Below the pieces are notes generated by a model, which did no database searches, was not told the DNA's origin, and saw nothing but the letters and a program-made list of their open reading frames with translations. From positions 1 to 12,831 of the forward strand of contig JAADGA010000007.1 of the NCBI GenBank assembly GCA_013152615.1: DNA of 12,831 nt, read 5' to 3'. Numbering within the stretch: the stretch's first letter is position 1; every line of letters starts with the position of its first letter. A program made the position numbers and the translations under genes. This DNA is from Alphaproteobacteria bacterium. Lineage in GTDB: Bacteria; Pseudomonadota; Alphaproteobacteria; Sphingomonadales; Emcibacteraceae. Below are positions 4,467-12,214 of the stretch, in pieces.

Positions 4467-6785
4467 ATGAGATGGGTATCCAGAATGAATAACAAAGTCA
4501 TAACGGTCCTTCAAAAACAACAAAAACCGAACCAGACAGGATTGCAGGAAATACTCGAAGGCCTGCCTCATGGCGTTGCCCTGTTTGACCATGCCCTGGT
4601 GCTGACGCACTGGAACAGTAGATTCATTGATTTGCTTGACCTCAAGCCGTCCTTTCCGGAGCCTGGAACCTATCTCTGTAATATTCTGGATATTATCAGG
4701 AATATCGGGCAAAAAGACAGTAATAATAATTTTGCCGCAAAAATATTGTCCGAACTGTCAAAAGCCAGAACATCCAACGAGTTATTTCCCTTCAGCTATG
4801 AATATAACCTCAATAAAGGCAAGACTCTTGAAATCAAGGGGGAAGTCCTGCCAAATTCCGGTCTGATCCTGACATTTACCGATATTTCCCTGCGCTCCAA
4901 TCCCAATTATTATCTGCATACAACCCCGGGGCCGGGGTCCCTTCAGAGTTACGAAGATGACAGCCTGTGGGCGATCGAGGCCCAGTATGACCGTGAAATG
5001 ATGGAGAATGAAGCCGCCAAAGCGGTGGAAATGGCCGAGGAACTGGCGATCACCCGTGAGATTGCCGAAAATTCCGCCCGCCATATTGAGGCCATTCTGA
5101 ATGCTATTTCCGATGTTCTTGTCACCATGGATGTCAAGGGCAACATCATGACCTGCAACCGGGCAGCCAAGAAAATATTCGGCTATACCACCAATGAAAT
5201 TATTGGAAAAAACCTGCTGTTTCTTGTCAATACGGTACATATTATGGCAGGGACAGATATTGGAAAATTCATCATCAGCCTTGAGGGGGACGACCAGCTT
5301 AGAAAACAGGACGGCACCGGTTACCGCAAGAATGGCACCACATTTCCGATTGAGATAAATATTCGCAAGGTGGAAATTGGCAGCCAGAAACAATTCACTG
5401 TGGTTATTTCCGATGTTACCGAACGCCATGATGCCGAAATGTTAATCCGGGAAATGGCCCTCCATGACAGCCTGACCGGGCTGGCAAACCGCAACCTGCT
5501 CCAGCAGCGACTGGACGAAGCCATGCGTATGGCCATGCGTATGGATAAAAAAATATCGGTTATGTTTCTTGATCTTGACAGATTTAAACAGGTCAACGAC
5601 ATTTACGGCCATGTCACCGGTGATAAATTACTGCGGGTCGTTGCTGACCGGCTGGAAAATTGTGTCCGGGAAATTGATACTGTTGCCCGGCTGGGCGGTG
5701 ATGAGTTCGCCATCATATCAACCAATATCGGCGGTGAACAGGACATTGCCGAGGTGGCGCAACGCATATTGAGAACGATTAAGGAACCCATCATTATCGG
5801 TGATAATTCCCATTTGATTGGCACCAGCATCGGCATCAGCTTCTATCCTCAGGATTCCAGAGACCCGGCAGAATTATTCAGAATGGCGGATGTCGCCCTC
5901 TATCAGGCCAAAGATGCCGGAAAAAATACTTTCCAGCTGTTCAATCCGGAAATGGATACCCGGGCCAGAACGGAAAAACAGATTGAAGTCGATCTGGAAA
6001 AGGCCATCGACAGGGATGAACTTATCTTACATTTTCAACCGCTGCTGGATGCTATTGACAACAGTATCGTTGCGACCGAGGCTCTGGTCCGGTGGGATCA
6101 CCCCGATCAGGGTATGATTCCGCCGATGAGCTTTATTCCGGTTGCCGAAAAATCCAAGCTGATATTGAAACTGGGCCAGAAAATTCTGGAAATGGCTTGT
6201 ATTCAGGGCAGGAAATGGCGGGACAGGGCGGATATGTCAAATTTCCGCATCTGCGTCAATATCTCAGCGCGGCAGTTCCAGTCCAAGGATTTTGTCGGCA
6301 ATGTTGAACATGCTCTGGAAATTTCAGGACTTGCTCCAGAGGGGCTTGAACTTGAAATTACCGAGGGTATGGTTATCGGCGATACCGAAACTGTTGCTAA
6401 AAAGCTGAAGATTCTGGCCCGCCGGGGAATTTCGCTGGCGATTGACGACTTTGGAACCGGATATTCCTCGCTGGCGTATCTGAGACGGTTTGAGGTTGAT
6501 CGACTGAAAATTGATCAGTCCTTCATCCAGCATATTGCCGAAAAACATGAAGATGAGGAAATAACCAAAATTATTGAGGGTCGGGCGATAACGGGGGCTA
6601 TTATTAATCTTGGACAAAGTATTGGTCTGACGGTCGTTGCCGAAGGGGTTGAAACCATCGAGCAGGCTAAAATCCTGCGAGAAATGAAGTGTGATATCCT
6701 ACAGGGCTATCTGTTCAGCAAACCAATTCCGGCAGCCGAATTTGAGCAATGGGCGATCAACCATATGAAAGAATTCAACGCCTGA
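4467..6785 (+). CDS. PAS-PAS-GGDEF-EAL cyclic-di-GMP signalling protein
   Basis: Cytoplasmic protein of 772 residues with no membrane segment, predicted to make and/or break cyclic-di-GMP. Order of domains: a PAS domain of PAS_7 type (about 30-140, LPHGVALFDHALVLTHWN); a charged helical linker (about 168-205); a second PAS domain (about 206-320, ISDVLVTMDVKGNIMTCN); GGDEF (about 330-492); EAL (about 505-772). The cyclase signature GGDEF (410-414) is intact, and RxxD at 401-404, five residues before it, is a complete inhibitory I-site. The phosphodiesterase residues look complete: EAL 538-540, Asn598, Glu630, DDFGTGYSS from 660, Lys681 and EGVE 726-729. About eight extra residues seem to sit before AIINLGQSIGL (near 700-708). 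Both activities are therefore possible; which dominates cannot be read. An in-frame ATG at 4485 (MNNKV) is a possible alternative start. A CtrA-type box lies upstream, and the stop codon lies inside a hairpin. Confidence 0.95.
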   Translation: MRWVSRMNNKVITVLQKQQKPNQTGLQEILEGLPHGVALFDHALVLTHWNSRFIDLLDLKPSFPEPGTYLCNILDIIRNIGQKDSNNNFAAKILSELSKARTSNELFPFSYEYNLNKGKTLEIKGEVLPNSGLILTFTDISLRSNPNYYLHTTPGPGSLQSYEDDSLWAIEAQYDREMMENEAAKAVEMAEELAITREIAENSARHIEAILNAISDVLVTMDVKGNIMTCNRAAKKIFGYTTNEIIGKNLLFLVNTVHIMAGTDIGKFIISLEGDDQLRKQDGTGYRKNGTTFPIEINIRKVEIGSQKQFTVVISDVTERHDAEMLIREMALHDSLTGLANRNLLQQRLDEAMRMAMRMDKKISVMFLDLDRFKQVNDIYGHVTGDKLLRVVADRLENCVREIDTVARLGGDEFAIISTNIGGEQDIAEVAQRILRTIKEPIIIGDNSHLIGTSIGISFYPQDSRDPAELFRMADVALYQAKDAGKNTFQLFNPEMDTRARTEKQIEVDLEKAIDRDELILHFQPLLDAIDNSIVATEALVRWDHPDQGMIPPMSFIPVAEKSKLILKLGQKILEMACIQGRKWRDRADMSNFRICVNISARQFQSKDFVGNVEHALEISGLAPEGLELEITEGMVIGDTETVAKKLKILARRGISLAIDDFGTGYSSLAYLRRFEVDRLKIDQSFIQHIAEKHEDEEITKIIEGRAITGAIINLGQSIGLTVVAEGVETIEQAKILREMKCDILQGYLFSKPIPAAEFEQWAINHMKEFNA

Positions 6786-6803
6786 ATACTGCGCGTATTC
6801 AGG
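6781..6803. terminator. Perfect 9-bp hairpin shared by two convergent genes
   Basis: CCTGAATAC and GTATTCAGG form a perfect 9-bp stem with a TGCGC loop. The stem includes the TGA stop of the PAS-GGDEF-EAL gene (6783-6785) and lies 22 bp beyond the stop of the convergent subtilase gene. Neither strand shows a good T-run directly after it, so it is a weak or non-classical bidirectional terminator, or a 3'-end protecting hairpin. Confidence 0.45.
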
Positions 6804-6824
6804 GGGCCGTTATGGTAAAAATTT

Positions 6825-9152
6825 TTAAAATTCAGAGCCGAAACGAATCAGGACGGCGGTATTAGCAGGAATTAACCGGTTATGGTCGGGGTTGATCTGA
6901 TGCAGGACATTGAAATCGACCCGTGCGCCGAAAATATTGGCTATTGTATAGGCCAGTTCAACGTCGATCTCGCGGCCATTCGGGGCCAGCGCAACCCGGT
7001 TGCTGATGAAGGCCAGACTGTCTGTCCGGTAATTTCTGGCGGTAACATAGGCTATATCCGCATGGCCGCCGATCACTCTGAGCGGCTGGCTGACGGCGAA
7101 ACTCAACCGGTCACCGCGCTGAAACAGTGAGTTTCCGGTCAGACCAGCGGAAAAACTGGCCGCAGTCAGACCACTGATCCGCTGTACCAGACTGGAATTC
7201 GTCGCCGTGACGGCGGTTCGGCCATAAGATGCCTTGGTAAAGAACCTGATATTTCCGGCAATATTCCAGTTGATCCGGGCATTGGCGAAGGCTGTCGTCG
7301 CCCCGGTACCCAGAGACAGCGCCCCGTTTGACAGGCTGCCCAAAACACTGCCTTTTTCCGTCATCAGCCCCAGATCAAGCCCGACCCTGATCGTGGCAGA
7401 CAGGTCATGATCCAGCCGCGCCATCATGATAAAGCTATCGGACCGGAGCCGGTATTGCTGCCATTTCTGGCTGCCGTGGGCGACGGCCAGCGAAAATCCG
7501 GTCCGGCGGTCAAGTTTCTGGTCAAAGACGACGCTTTGATTATTACGGCGGCCGATCAGTGCCATAAAATCTCCCCTGCCGATGGTGAGGAATTCGTCCT
7601 GATCATAGTCCTCCATGGCTTCTTTCAGCGACAGTCCCTGGGCAAAAGTCATATTCTGACCGGCCCCGACCGCCAGACTGAGCTTCATCCGCAGATTACG
7701 ATAGCGGTTGCGGCTGTTTTCCTGATTGGAGAAATATAGTTCATCCACCTGCTTGAACCGTAAATCCTCGGTCCAGGATAATCTGAGGCGGGCTGAGCGG
7801 TCAAGCCGGAGTGAGGTGCTGTGATAGCGGCCGGCCCCGATCATTGAGCCAAGATCCACTGTCGCCCGGGGGTTAAAAATTTGTCGGCCAAGATTAACCC
7901 GGTAAGACCGATTATAGCCATCGAGCATCATGCTGTTATCAAGGGCGGCGGAAAAGCCGCTAAATCCGCCAAAGGCCTTGCCGCCGAGAATGACGCTGCT
8001 GTTCATGGCAACACTGGTGATGCCGCCGCCCGCGGCCTCGACCGCGATTGATGTGGTGCCCTTGGGGGCAAAAGCCGCCTTGAGGTTAACCAGACCACGG
8101 CCATAGATCACGTCCGCGCCCGCCGCCCCAAGGTCGGTTGCGGTTGACAACAGCAGATCCGCGACCTGTTTGCCGGTCAGATTGGGGAAAGCCCCCATTA
8201 ACAACGCCGCCGCCCCGGCAATATGCGGGGTGGAAAAAGAGGTTCCGGACCAGTTGAAATAGGCGGCATTACCCGATTTGTCGACTCCAAGAGACAAAAC
8301 CTTATCGCCGGCGGCCACCAGATAGACATTCTTGGCAATAGTACCGGCCCGGCGGCTGAAGGTTCCGATAACGGCAGCTTTGTCAACCGCACCGGCAATA
8401 ATAATCTGGCCATTGGCCCAGCTCGCCCAGGCAACAGAAGCCGAATCTTCCGGCTGGGCAATCTGCAGGTCTGTCTGACCCTTTTCGCGGTTGCCGGCCG
8501 CCTGAATAATGATCATACCGGCCGCCACCGCCCGTTTATAGGCCGCAACCAGCAATGGTGAATTATAGCCTTTACCCCCAAGGCTGATATTAACAATCTT
8601 CACCCCCTGAACCCGGGCATAATCAAGGGCGGCGGCAATGTCACTGTCAAAAAACGAACAGCCGGTCGTCGAGGCGCAACTGCCCGCGCTTGCGGCGTTA
8701 ATCGCCAGGATTTTGGCATCGAAAGCCACCCCCTGCATATTATTGCGGTTGGTATTGGACGGGTCACGAATCGCGGCAATCACCCCGGCCACGCCGGTGC
8801 CATGACCATCGGTATCATTCAGGTTGGCTTTGCTGCCGGTGATAATATTGGTGCTGTCCGCCCGGATATTGGCCTTGAGTTGAGGATTGTCAACATCAAT
8901 GCCGGTATCTATCACCGCGACCGTAACCCCGGCGCCGGTTGCCCCCTTGTCATAGGCGGCAAGAGCTTTCATCTGGGCCAGACCATAACTGTGGCGATAT
9001 TCCGCGGTATCATAATTTGTTTGGGGTGCCGGTGCCGGTGGCGAGACTATGGTGGGAACGGAGGTCGGCCCACCCCCGGATGAACCGCTGCAGGATGCCA
9101 GAAACAGACTGCCAGCCAGCAGAAGAATAAACCTTAGCAAAGAGTGCGTCAT
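6825..9152 (-). CDS. S8 family (subtilisin-like) serine protease lipoprotein with C-terminal autotransporter-like barrel
   Basis: Protein of 775 residues. A lipoprotein signal with lipobox LASC puts the lipidated residue at Cys21, followed by a Ser/Gly/Pro-rich spacer to about 45. The S8 protease domain spans roughly 55-360 with the complete triad: Asp82 in AVIDTGID, His117 in DGHGTGVAG and Ser305 in SGTSFSTPHIAG; the oxyanion Asn221 is in AAGN. After a short linker (SIAVEAAGGG) the last 400 or so residues alternate polar and hydrophobic residues like beta-strands, as in SLRLDRSARLRLSWTEDL and GARVDFNVLHQINPD, and end in a terminal Phe (RFGSEF), the mark of outer-membrane barrels. The domain order resembles autotransporter subtilases of sphingomonad-like alphaproteobacteria. 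Expected location is the outer membrane; the substrate is unknown. The start ATG 9152 has only weak Shine-Dalgarno signal. TATAAA (9183-9188, minus strand) is a possible -10. Confidence 0.92.
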   Translation of the reverse strand: MTHSLLRFILLLAGSLFLASCSGSSGGGPTSVPTIVSPPAPAPQTNYDTAEYRHSYGLAQMKALAAYDKGATGAGVTVAVIDTGIDVDNPQLKANIRADSTNIITGSKANLNDTDGHGTGVAGVIAAIRDPSNTNRNNMQGVAFDAKILAINAASAGSCASTTGCSFFDSDIAAALDYARVQGVKIVNISLGGKGYNSPLLVAAYKRAVAAGMIIIQAAGNREKGQTDLQIAQPEDSASVAWASWANGQIIIAGAVDKAAVIGTFSRRAGTIAKNVYLVAAGDKVLSLGVDKSGNAAYFNWSGTSFSTPHIAGAAALLMGAFPNLTGKQVADLLLSTATDLGAAGADVIYGRGLVNLKAAFAPKGTTSIAVEAAGGGITSVAMNSSVILGGKAFGGFSGFSAALDNSMMLDGYNRSYRVNLGRQIFNPRATVDLGSMIGAGRYHSTSLRLDRSARLRLSWTEDLRFKQVDELYFSNQENSRNRYRNLRMKLSLAVGAGQNMTFAQGLSLKEAMEDYDQDEFLTIGRGDFMALIGRRNNQSVVFDQKLDRRTGFSLAVAHGSQKWQQYRLRSDSFIMMARLDHDLSATIRVGLDLGLMTEKGSVLGSLSNGALSLGTGATTAFANARINWNIAGNIRFFTKASYGRTAVTATNSSLVQRISGLTAASFSAGLTGNSLFQRGDRLSFAVSQPLRVIGGHADIAYVTARNYRTDSLAFISNRVALAPNGREIDVELAYTIANIFGARVDFNVLHQINPDHNRLIPANTAVLIRFGSEF

Positions 9153-9247
9153 ATATATACCCGTATTAATTTTAGCAGTTACTTTATATTCTTTTCGGTT
9201 ATCAACAAGTAAATATTACGTGAAATTTGATCAGAAAATAACCTTTC

Positions 9248-9279
9248 CGGCATTATTTCCTGTTCTGCGGCATTATTTC
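9248..9279. repeat. 12-bp direct repeat with 20-bp period upstream of the subtilase gene
   Basis: CGGCATTATTTC occurs at 9248-9259 and again at 9268-9279. The 8-bp segments that follow, CTGTTCTG and TGTTCCGG, are also alike. The spacing is about two DNA turns. The repeat lies in the 135-bp gap after the DUF1579-like gene and about 96-127 bp upstream of the subtilase start, a suitable position for an activator site. No known motif is recognised. Confidence 0.4.
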
Positions 9280-9287
9280 TGTTCCGG

Positions 9288-9857
9288 TTATTCCGTCGGG
9301 AGCGGCATGTGGCTCGCGTTGCGCCGGTAAATAAAATCAAACAGGGTTTTCCAGGTCTTTTCCGTAACCTTGCGGCGGCGGGCGATATGATCCACGGTGC
9401 CGTCCACCTGTTTTTCCCACGTCAGTTGATAAATATAGCCCATGATCGGGGTTTGCGAGGCCAGGACAAGTTTTGTGCCGTGAAAATTACCCGCGATAAC
9501 CTGAGACCCGGCCTGATTATCCACCCAGAACTGAACCCATTGTTTGCCGTTAAAGGCCATCAGGCTCTTGCCATTCATGCGAAACGGCACCAGCGGTGAA
9601 GAAAAATAATCATCCAGCGAGATCCAGCTCTGCTGAATGGCACAGCCTTTGAGAATCCGCACCACCCGGTCGAATCCGGCCAGCTTGCCGCTTTTACGGT
9701 GGTATACCTTCCAGTCCCCAACCCAGAAATCCATCGTCCTGAATATCGGTAGCGCACAGGGGACAAAGGGTGGAGCATTGTCACGCGCCGCCGCAGTTGA
9801 CGGCATTAGCGGGCCGGTAAAGGCTAAAACAAGAATAGCCAAAAAAATATTTCTCAA
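9288..9857 (-). CDS. Secreted DUF1579-like protein of unknown function
   Basis: Protein of 189 residues with an N-terminal signal peptide (hydrophobic IFLAILVLAFTG, cleavage probably after STAAA near residue 24), so periplasmic or secreted. The mature part starts with MDFWVGDWKVY (42-52), followed by GCAIQQSW, a Trp-Gln-Trp-rich stretch WVQFWVDNQAG, then FHGTKLVL and a C-terminal FDFIYRR. This pattern is typical of small beta-rich, lipocalin-like DUF1579-type proteins, whose biochemical role is not established. The start is a TTG at 9857: no ATG or GTG lies between it and the in-frame stop upstream, and AAGGAA sits 6 nt before it. The gene stands alone between the subtilase (135 bp downstream) and the M13 peptidase terminator, in the same direction as both. 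Function unknown; family assignment is from recalled motifs. Confidence 0.72.
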   Translation of the reverse strand: MRNIFLAILVLAFTGPLMPSTAAARDNAPPFVPCALPIFRTMDFWVGDWKVYHRKSGKLAGFDRVVRILKGCAIQQSWISLDDYFSSPLVPFRMNGKSLMAFNGKQWVQFWVDNQAGSQVIAGNFHGTKLVLASQTPIMGYIYQLTWEKQVDGTVDHIARRRKVTEKTWKTLFDFIYRRNASHMPLPTE

Positions 9858-9863
9858 GTGCTG

Positions 9864-9869
9864 TTCCTT
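9864..9869 (-). promoter_or_regulatory. Ribosome binding site deciding a TTG start
   Basis: Reads AAGGAA on the minus strand (within GGAAGGAAC), 6 nt before the TTG at 9857. An in-frame TGA lies just upstream, so the DUF1579-like protein cannot begin earlier, and TTG is the best start. Confidence 0.6.
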
Positions 9870-10050
9870 CCGTCATCAATAATTTCAACATAATACCGTT
9901 ATCCCGTTGCAGAATAGATGGTGAGGGCCGATGAGCAAAGGCCTTTATTGGCAAAAGCAGACAGCAGCATCTATAGGGTCAGTGATAATCCCCTAATCTC
10001 CAACGGCCGCAAGACAGTCATTGCCGCGGCGGGAAGCATGGTGACCGGGC
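9870..10050. other. Intergenic stretch with no recognised gene
   Basis: Apart from the ribosome binding site at one end and the terminator at the other, nothing can be assigned in the 253-bp gap between the DUF1579-like gene and the M13 peptidase gene. It presumably carries the promoter of the DUF1579-like gene, but no convincing -35/-10 pair was found. Reading frames across it are not supported by a start, ribosome site or family motif. Confidence 0.4.
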
Positions 10051-10080
10051 AAAATAAAAGGCGGCCCGGGAGCCGCCTTT
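10051..10080 (-). terminator. Intrinsic terminator of the M13 peptidase gene
   Basis: On the minus strand a perfect 9-bp G/C-rich stem, AAAGGCGGC pairing with GCCGCCTTT around a 6-nt loop, is followed by TTATTTT. It begins about 30 bp after the M13 peptidase stop codon. This is the clearest rho-independent terminator in the window and separates the phaR-peptidase unit from the DUF1579-like gene. Confidence 0.85.
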
Positions 10081-10110
10081 GCTAATGAAAAAATGATCCT
10101 TGTCCGGAGG

Positions 10111-12186
10111 TTACCAGATTTTAACCCGGTCTTTCGGTGCGAGATAGAGCTTGTCGCCCGGCTTGACATCGAAAGCCTTATAAAATGCCGGAATATTGCG
10201 TACCACACCGTTAACCCGGAATTTGGACGGGGAATGTGGGTCGGTGGCGATCCGCTGACGGGCGGCCTTTTCGCGCATTTTGCCCATAAACGCCTGCGCC
10301 CAGCCGATGAATACCCGCTGGTCCGCGGTGAAACCATCAATCACCGGTCCCGGCTTGCCGTCGCGTGACAGATGATAAGCCTTGAGCGCAATCGTCAGGC
10401 CGCCAAGATCACCGATATTTTCCCCGAGGGTATATTGGCCGTTGACATGCAGATCCTTGAACACCTTGAAGCCGTTATATTGGGCGACAAGGGCATCAGT
10501 ACGTTTCTTGAATGCGGCCTTGTCCTTTGCCGTCCACCAGTTTTTCAGGGCGCCATCGCCGTTATAAGCGCTGCCCTGATCATCAAACCCATGGCCGATT
10601 TCATGGCCGATCACGCCGCCAATGGCACCGTAATTAACCGCATCATCAGTGGACATGCCAAAGAAAGGCGGTTGCAGGATCGCCGCCGGAAAGACAATTT
10701 CATTCATTGACGGGTTATAATAGGCATTGACGGTCTGCGGATTCATATACCACAGGTAACGCTGGATTGGGCCACCGAGTTTTTTAATCTCCCGGTCATG
10801 GCTGGTCTGATGGGAGCGGACAACATTACCAAACAAATCATTTGGTTCGATATCCAGTGCCGAATAATAATCACGCCATTTATCGGGATAGCCAATTTTC
10901 GCGGTGAATTTGCTCAATTTCTCGAGCGCCTTGACTTTGGTCTCTTTTCCCATCCAGTCGAGTTTTTTAATGCTATTCTTGTAGGCTTTGGTCAGATTGC
11001 CCACCAGCACCAGCATCCGTGCCTTGGCCTCGGGCTTGAAATATTTTGCCACGTAAACCTTGCCGACCACTTCCCCCAGATTGCGGTTGACGACGCTGAC
11101 CGCCCGTTTCCACATTGGCCGTTGCTTTGGAATGCCGCGCAGGGTTTTGGAATAGAAATCAAAATTCTGCTGGTCCAGCGCCGCATCAAGGTAACCGGCC
11201 ATATGGTTGATCGTGCTCCATTTAAAATAGTCTTTCCAGGTCTCGAGACTGGTTTTTTTGATAATACCGTTCAGAGCCTTGAAATAGCTTGGTTGTGAAA
11301 TAACCATTTTCTTGATATCCGGGGTGCCAAAAGCGGTAAAATAGCCGGTCCAGTTGAAATCCGGCATCATCTTGACCAGGGCCGCCCGGCTGCGCATATT
11401 ATAGGTTTTAACCGCGTCCCGGTTGGCTTCTTTTGTCCATTGGACGGTGGCGAGTTTTGTTTCGAGCTTCATGATTGCTGCCGCCTTGTGCGCGGCATTC
11501 TTGAGGCCAGAAAGCGTGAGCATCTTGGTCATATAGGCAAGATATTCCGCTCTGATCTTTACCGATTTCTTATCTTTTTTCAGATAATATTCCCGGTCAG
11601 GAAGCCCCAGCCCGGATTGAAAGTTATAAACCGCATAGCGGGTTGGGTCCTTGGCATCGCCATCAATAAAGAAAGCGAATGGTGCGCCGAAGCCGGACCG
11701 GACCGATTTGGCGAAATAAACATCAAGCGCCTTGCGGTTTGCCAGCCCGTCGATATTGTTAAAGATGGTCTTCAGCGGGGTGATGCCAAGCTCGTTTCGT
11801 TTGGCCATATCCAGATAGGATTTATACAGATCACCGACCTTCTGTTGATTGGAGCCTTTTTTGTCGTTTGCTTTGGCGGCTTGCTCAATGATGCCTTTCA
11901 CCGCCGCCTGGGATTTTTCATAAAGCATGGCGAAATTGCCAAAACTGGCCTTGTCATCCGGAATGACATAATTTTTAAGCCAGGTGCCATTGACATAGGC
12001 AAAGAAATTGTCCCCCGGTTTTACCGACCGATCCATATTTTTTGTTAAAATGCCTGAATCAAGCTTGTGAACGACCTGTTTGGTCGCCGCCTTTTTCGTG
12101 CTTGCCGGTTTTTCCGCCGAACAACTGCCAAGCAGGGCCACAACCGCGATCATGCTGATAGATATTATCCCCGTACGTAATTTCAT
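10111..12186 (-). CDS. M13 family zinc metallopeptidase lipoprotein (PepO / neprilysin-like)
   Basis: Protein of 691 residues, full length for the M13 family of zinc endopeptidases that cut short peptides. A lipoprotein signal peptide with LGSC puts the lipidated residue at Cys22, so it is predicted to be membrane-anchored in the periplasm. The N-terminal M13 domain begins near MDRSVKPGDNFFAYVNGTWL (51-70). The catalytic half carries NAYYNPSMNEIVFPAAILQPPFF (487-509), the zinc motif HEIGH (His528, Glu529, His532) and GENIGDLGG (588-596) with the third zinc ligand Glu589 and Asp593. It ends with the usual PKDRVKIW. All catalytic residues are present. ATG 12186 has AGGAG 8 nt upstream. It starts 28 bp after the phaR stop with no terminator between, so read-through from phaR is likely; an intrinsic terminator closes the unit. 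Its physiological substrate is unknown. Confidence 0.95.
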   Translation of the reverse strand: MKLRTGIISISMIAVVALLGSCSAEKPASTKKAATKQVVHKLDSGILTKNMDRSVKPGDNFFAYVNGTWLKNYVIPDDKASFGNFAMLYEKSQAAVKGIIEQAAKANDKKGSNQQKVGDLYKSYLDMAKRNELGITPLKTIFNNIDGLANRKALDVYFAKSVRSGFGAPFAFFIDGDAKDPTRYAVYNFQSGLGLPDREYYLKKDKKSVKIRAEYLAYMTKMLTLSGLKNAAHKAAAIMKLETKLATVQWTKEANRDAVKTYNMRSRAALVKMMPDFNWTGYFTAFGTPDIKKMVISQPSYFKALNGIIKKTSLETWKDYFKWSTINHMAGYLDAALDQQNFDFYSKTLRGIPKQRPMWKRAVSVVNRNLGEVVGKVYVAKYFKPEAKARMLVLVGNLTKAYKNSIKKLDWMGKETKVKALEKLSKFTAKIGYPDKWRDYYSALDIEPNDLFGNVVRSHQTSHDREIKKLGGPIQRYLWYMNPQTVNAYYNPSMNEIVFPAAILQPPFFGMSTDDAVNYGAIGGVIGHEIGHGFDDQGSAYNGDGALKNWWTAKDKAAFKKRTDALVAQYNGFKVFKDLHVNGQYTLGENIGDLGGLTIALKAYHLSRDGKPGPVIDGFTADQRVFIGWAQAFMGKMREKAARQRIATDPHSPSKFRVNGVVRNIPAFYKAFDVKPGDKLYLAPKDRVKIW

Positions 12187-12214
12187 TATTATGTCTCCTG
12201 TGATGAGTAATATA

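Noticed and set aside
4782..5429. Minus-strand open frame of 215 codons
   Set aside because: It is antisense to the PAS region of the GGDEF-EAL gene and encodes no recognisable domain.
11440..12048. Plus-strand open frame of 202 codons
   Set aside because: It is fully antisense to the M13 peptidase gene, which has all catalytic motifs. Long antisense frames arise here from codon bias.
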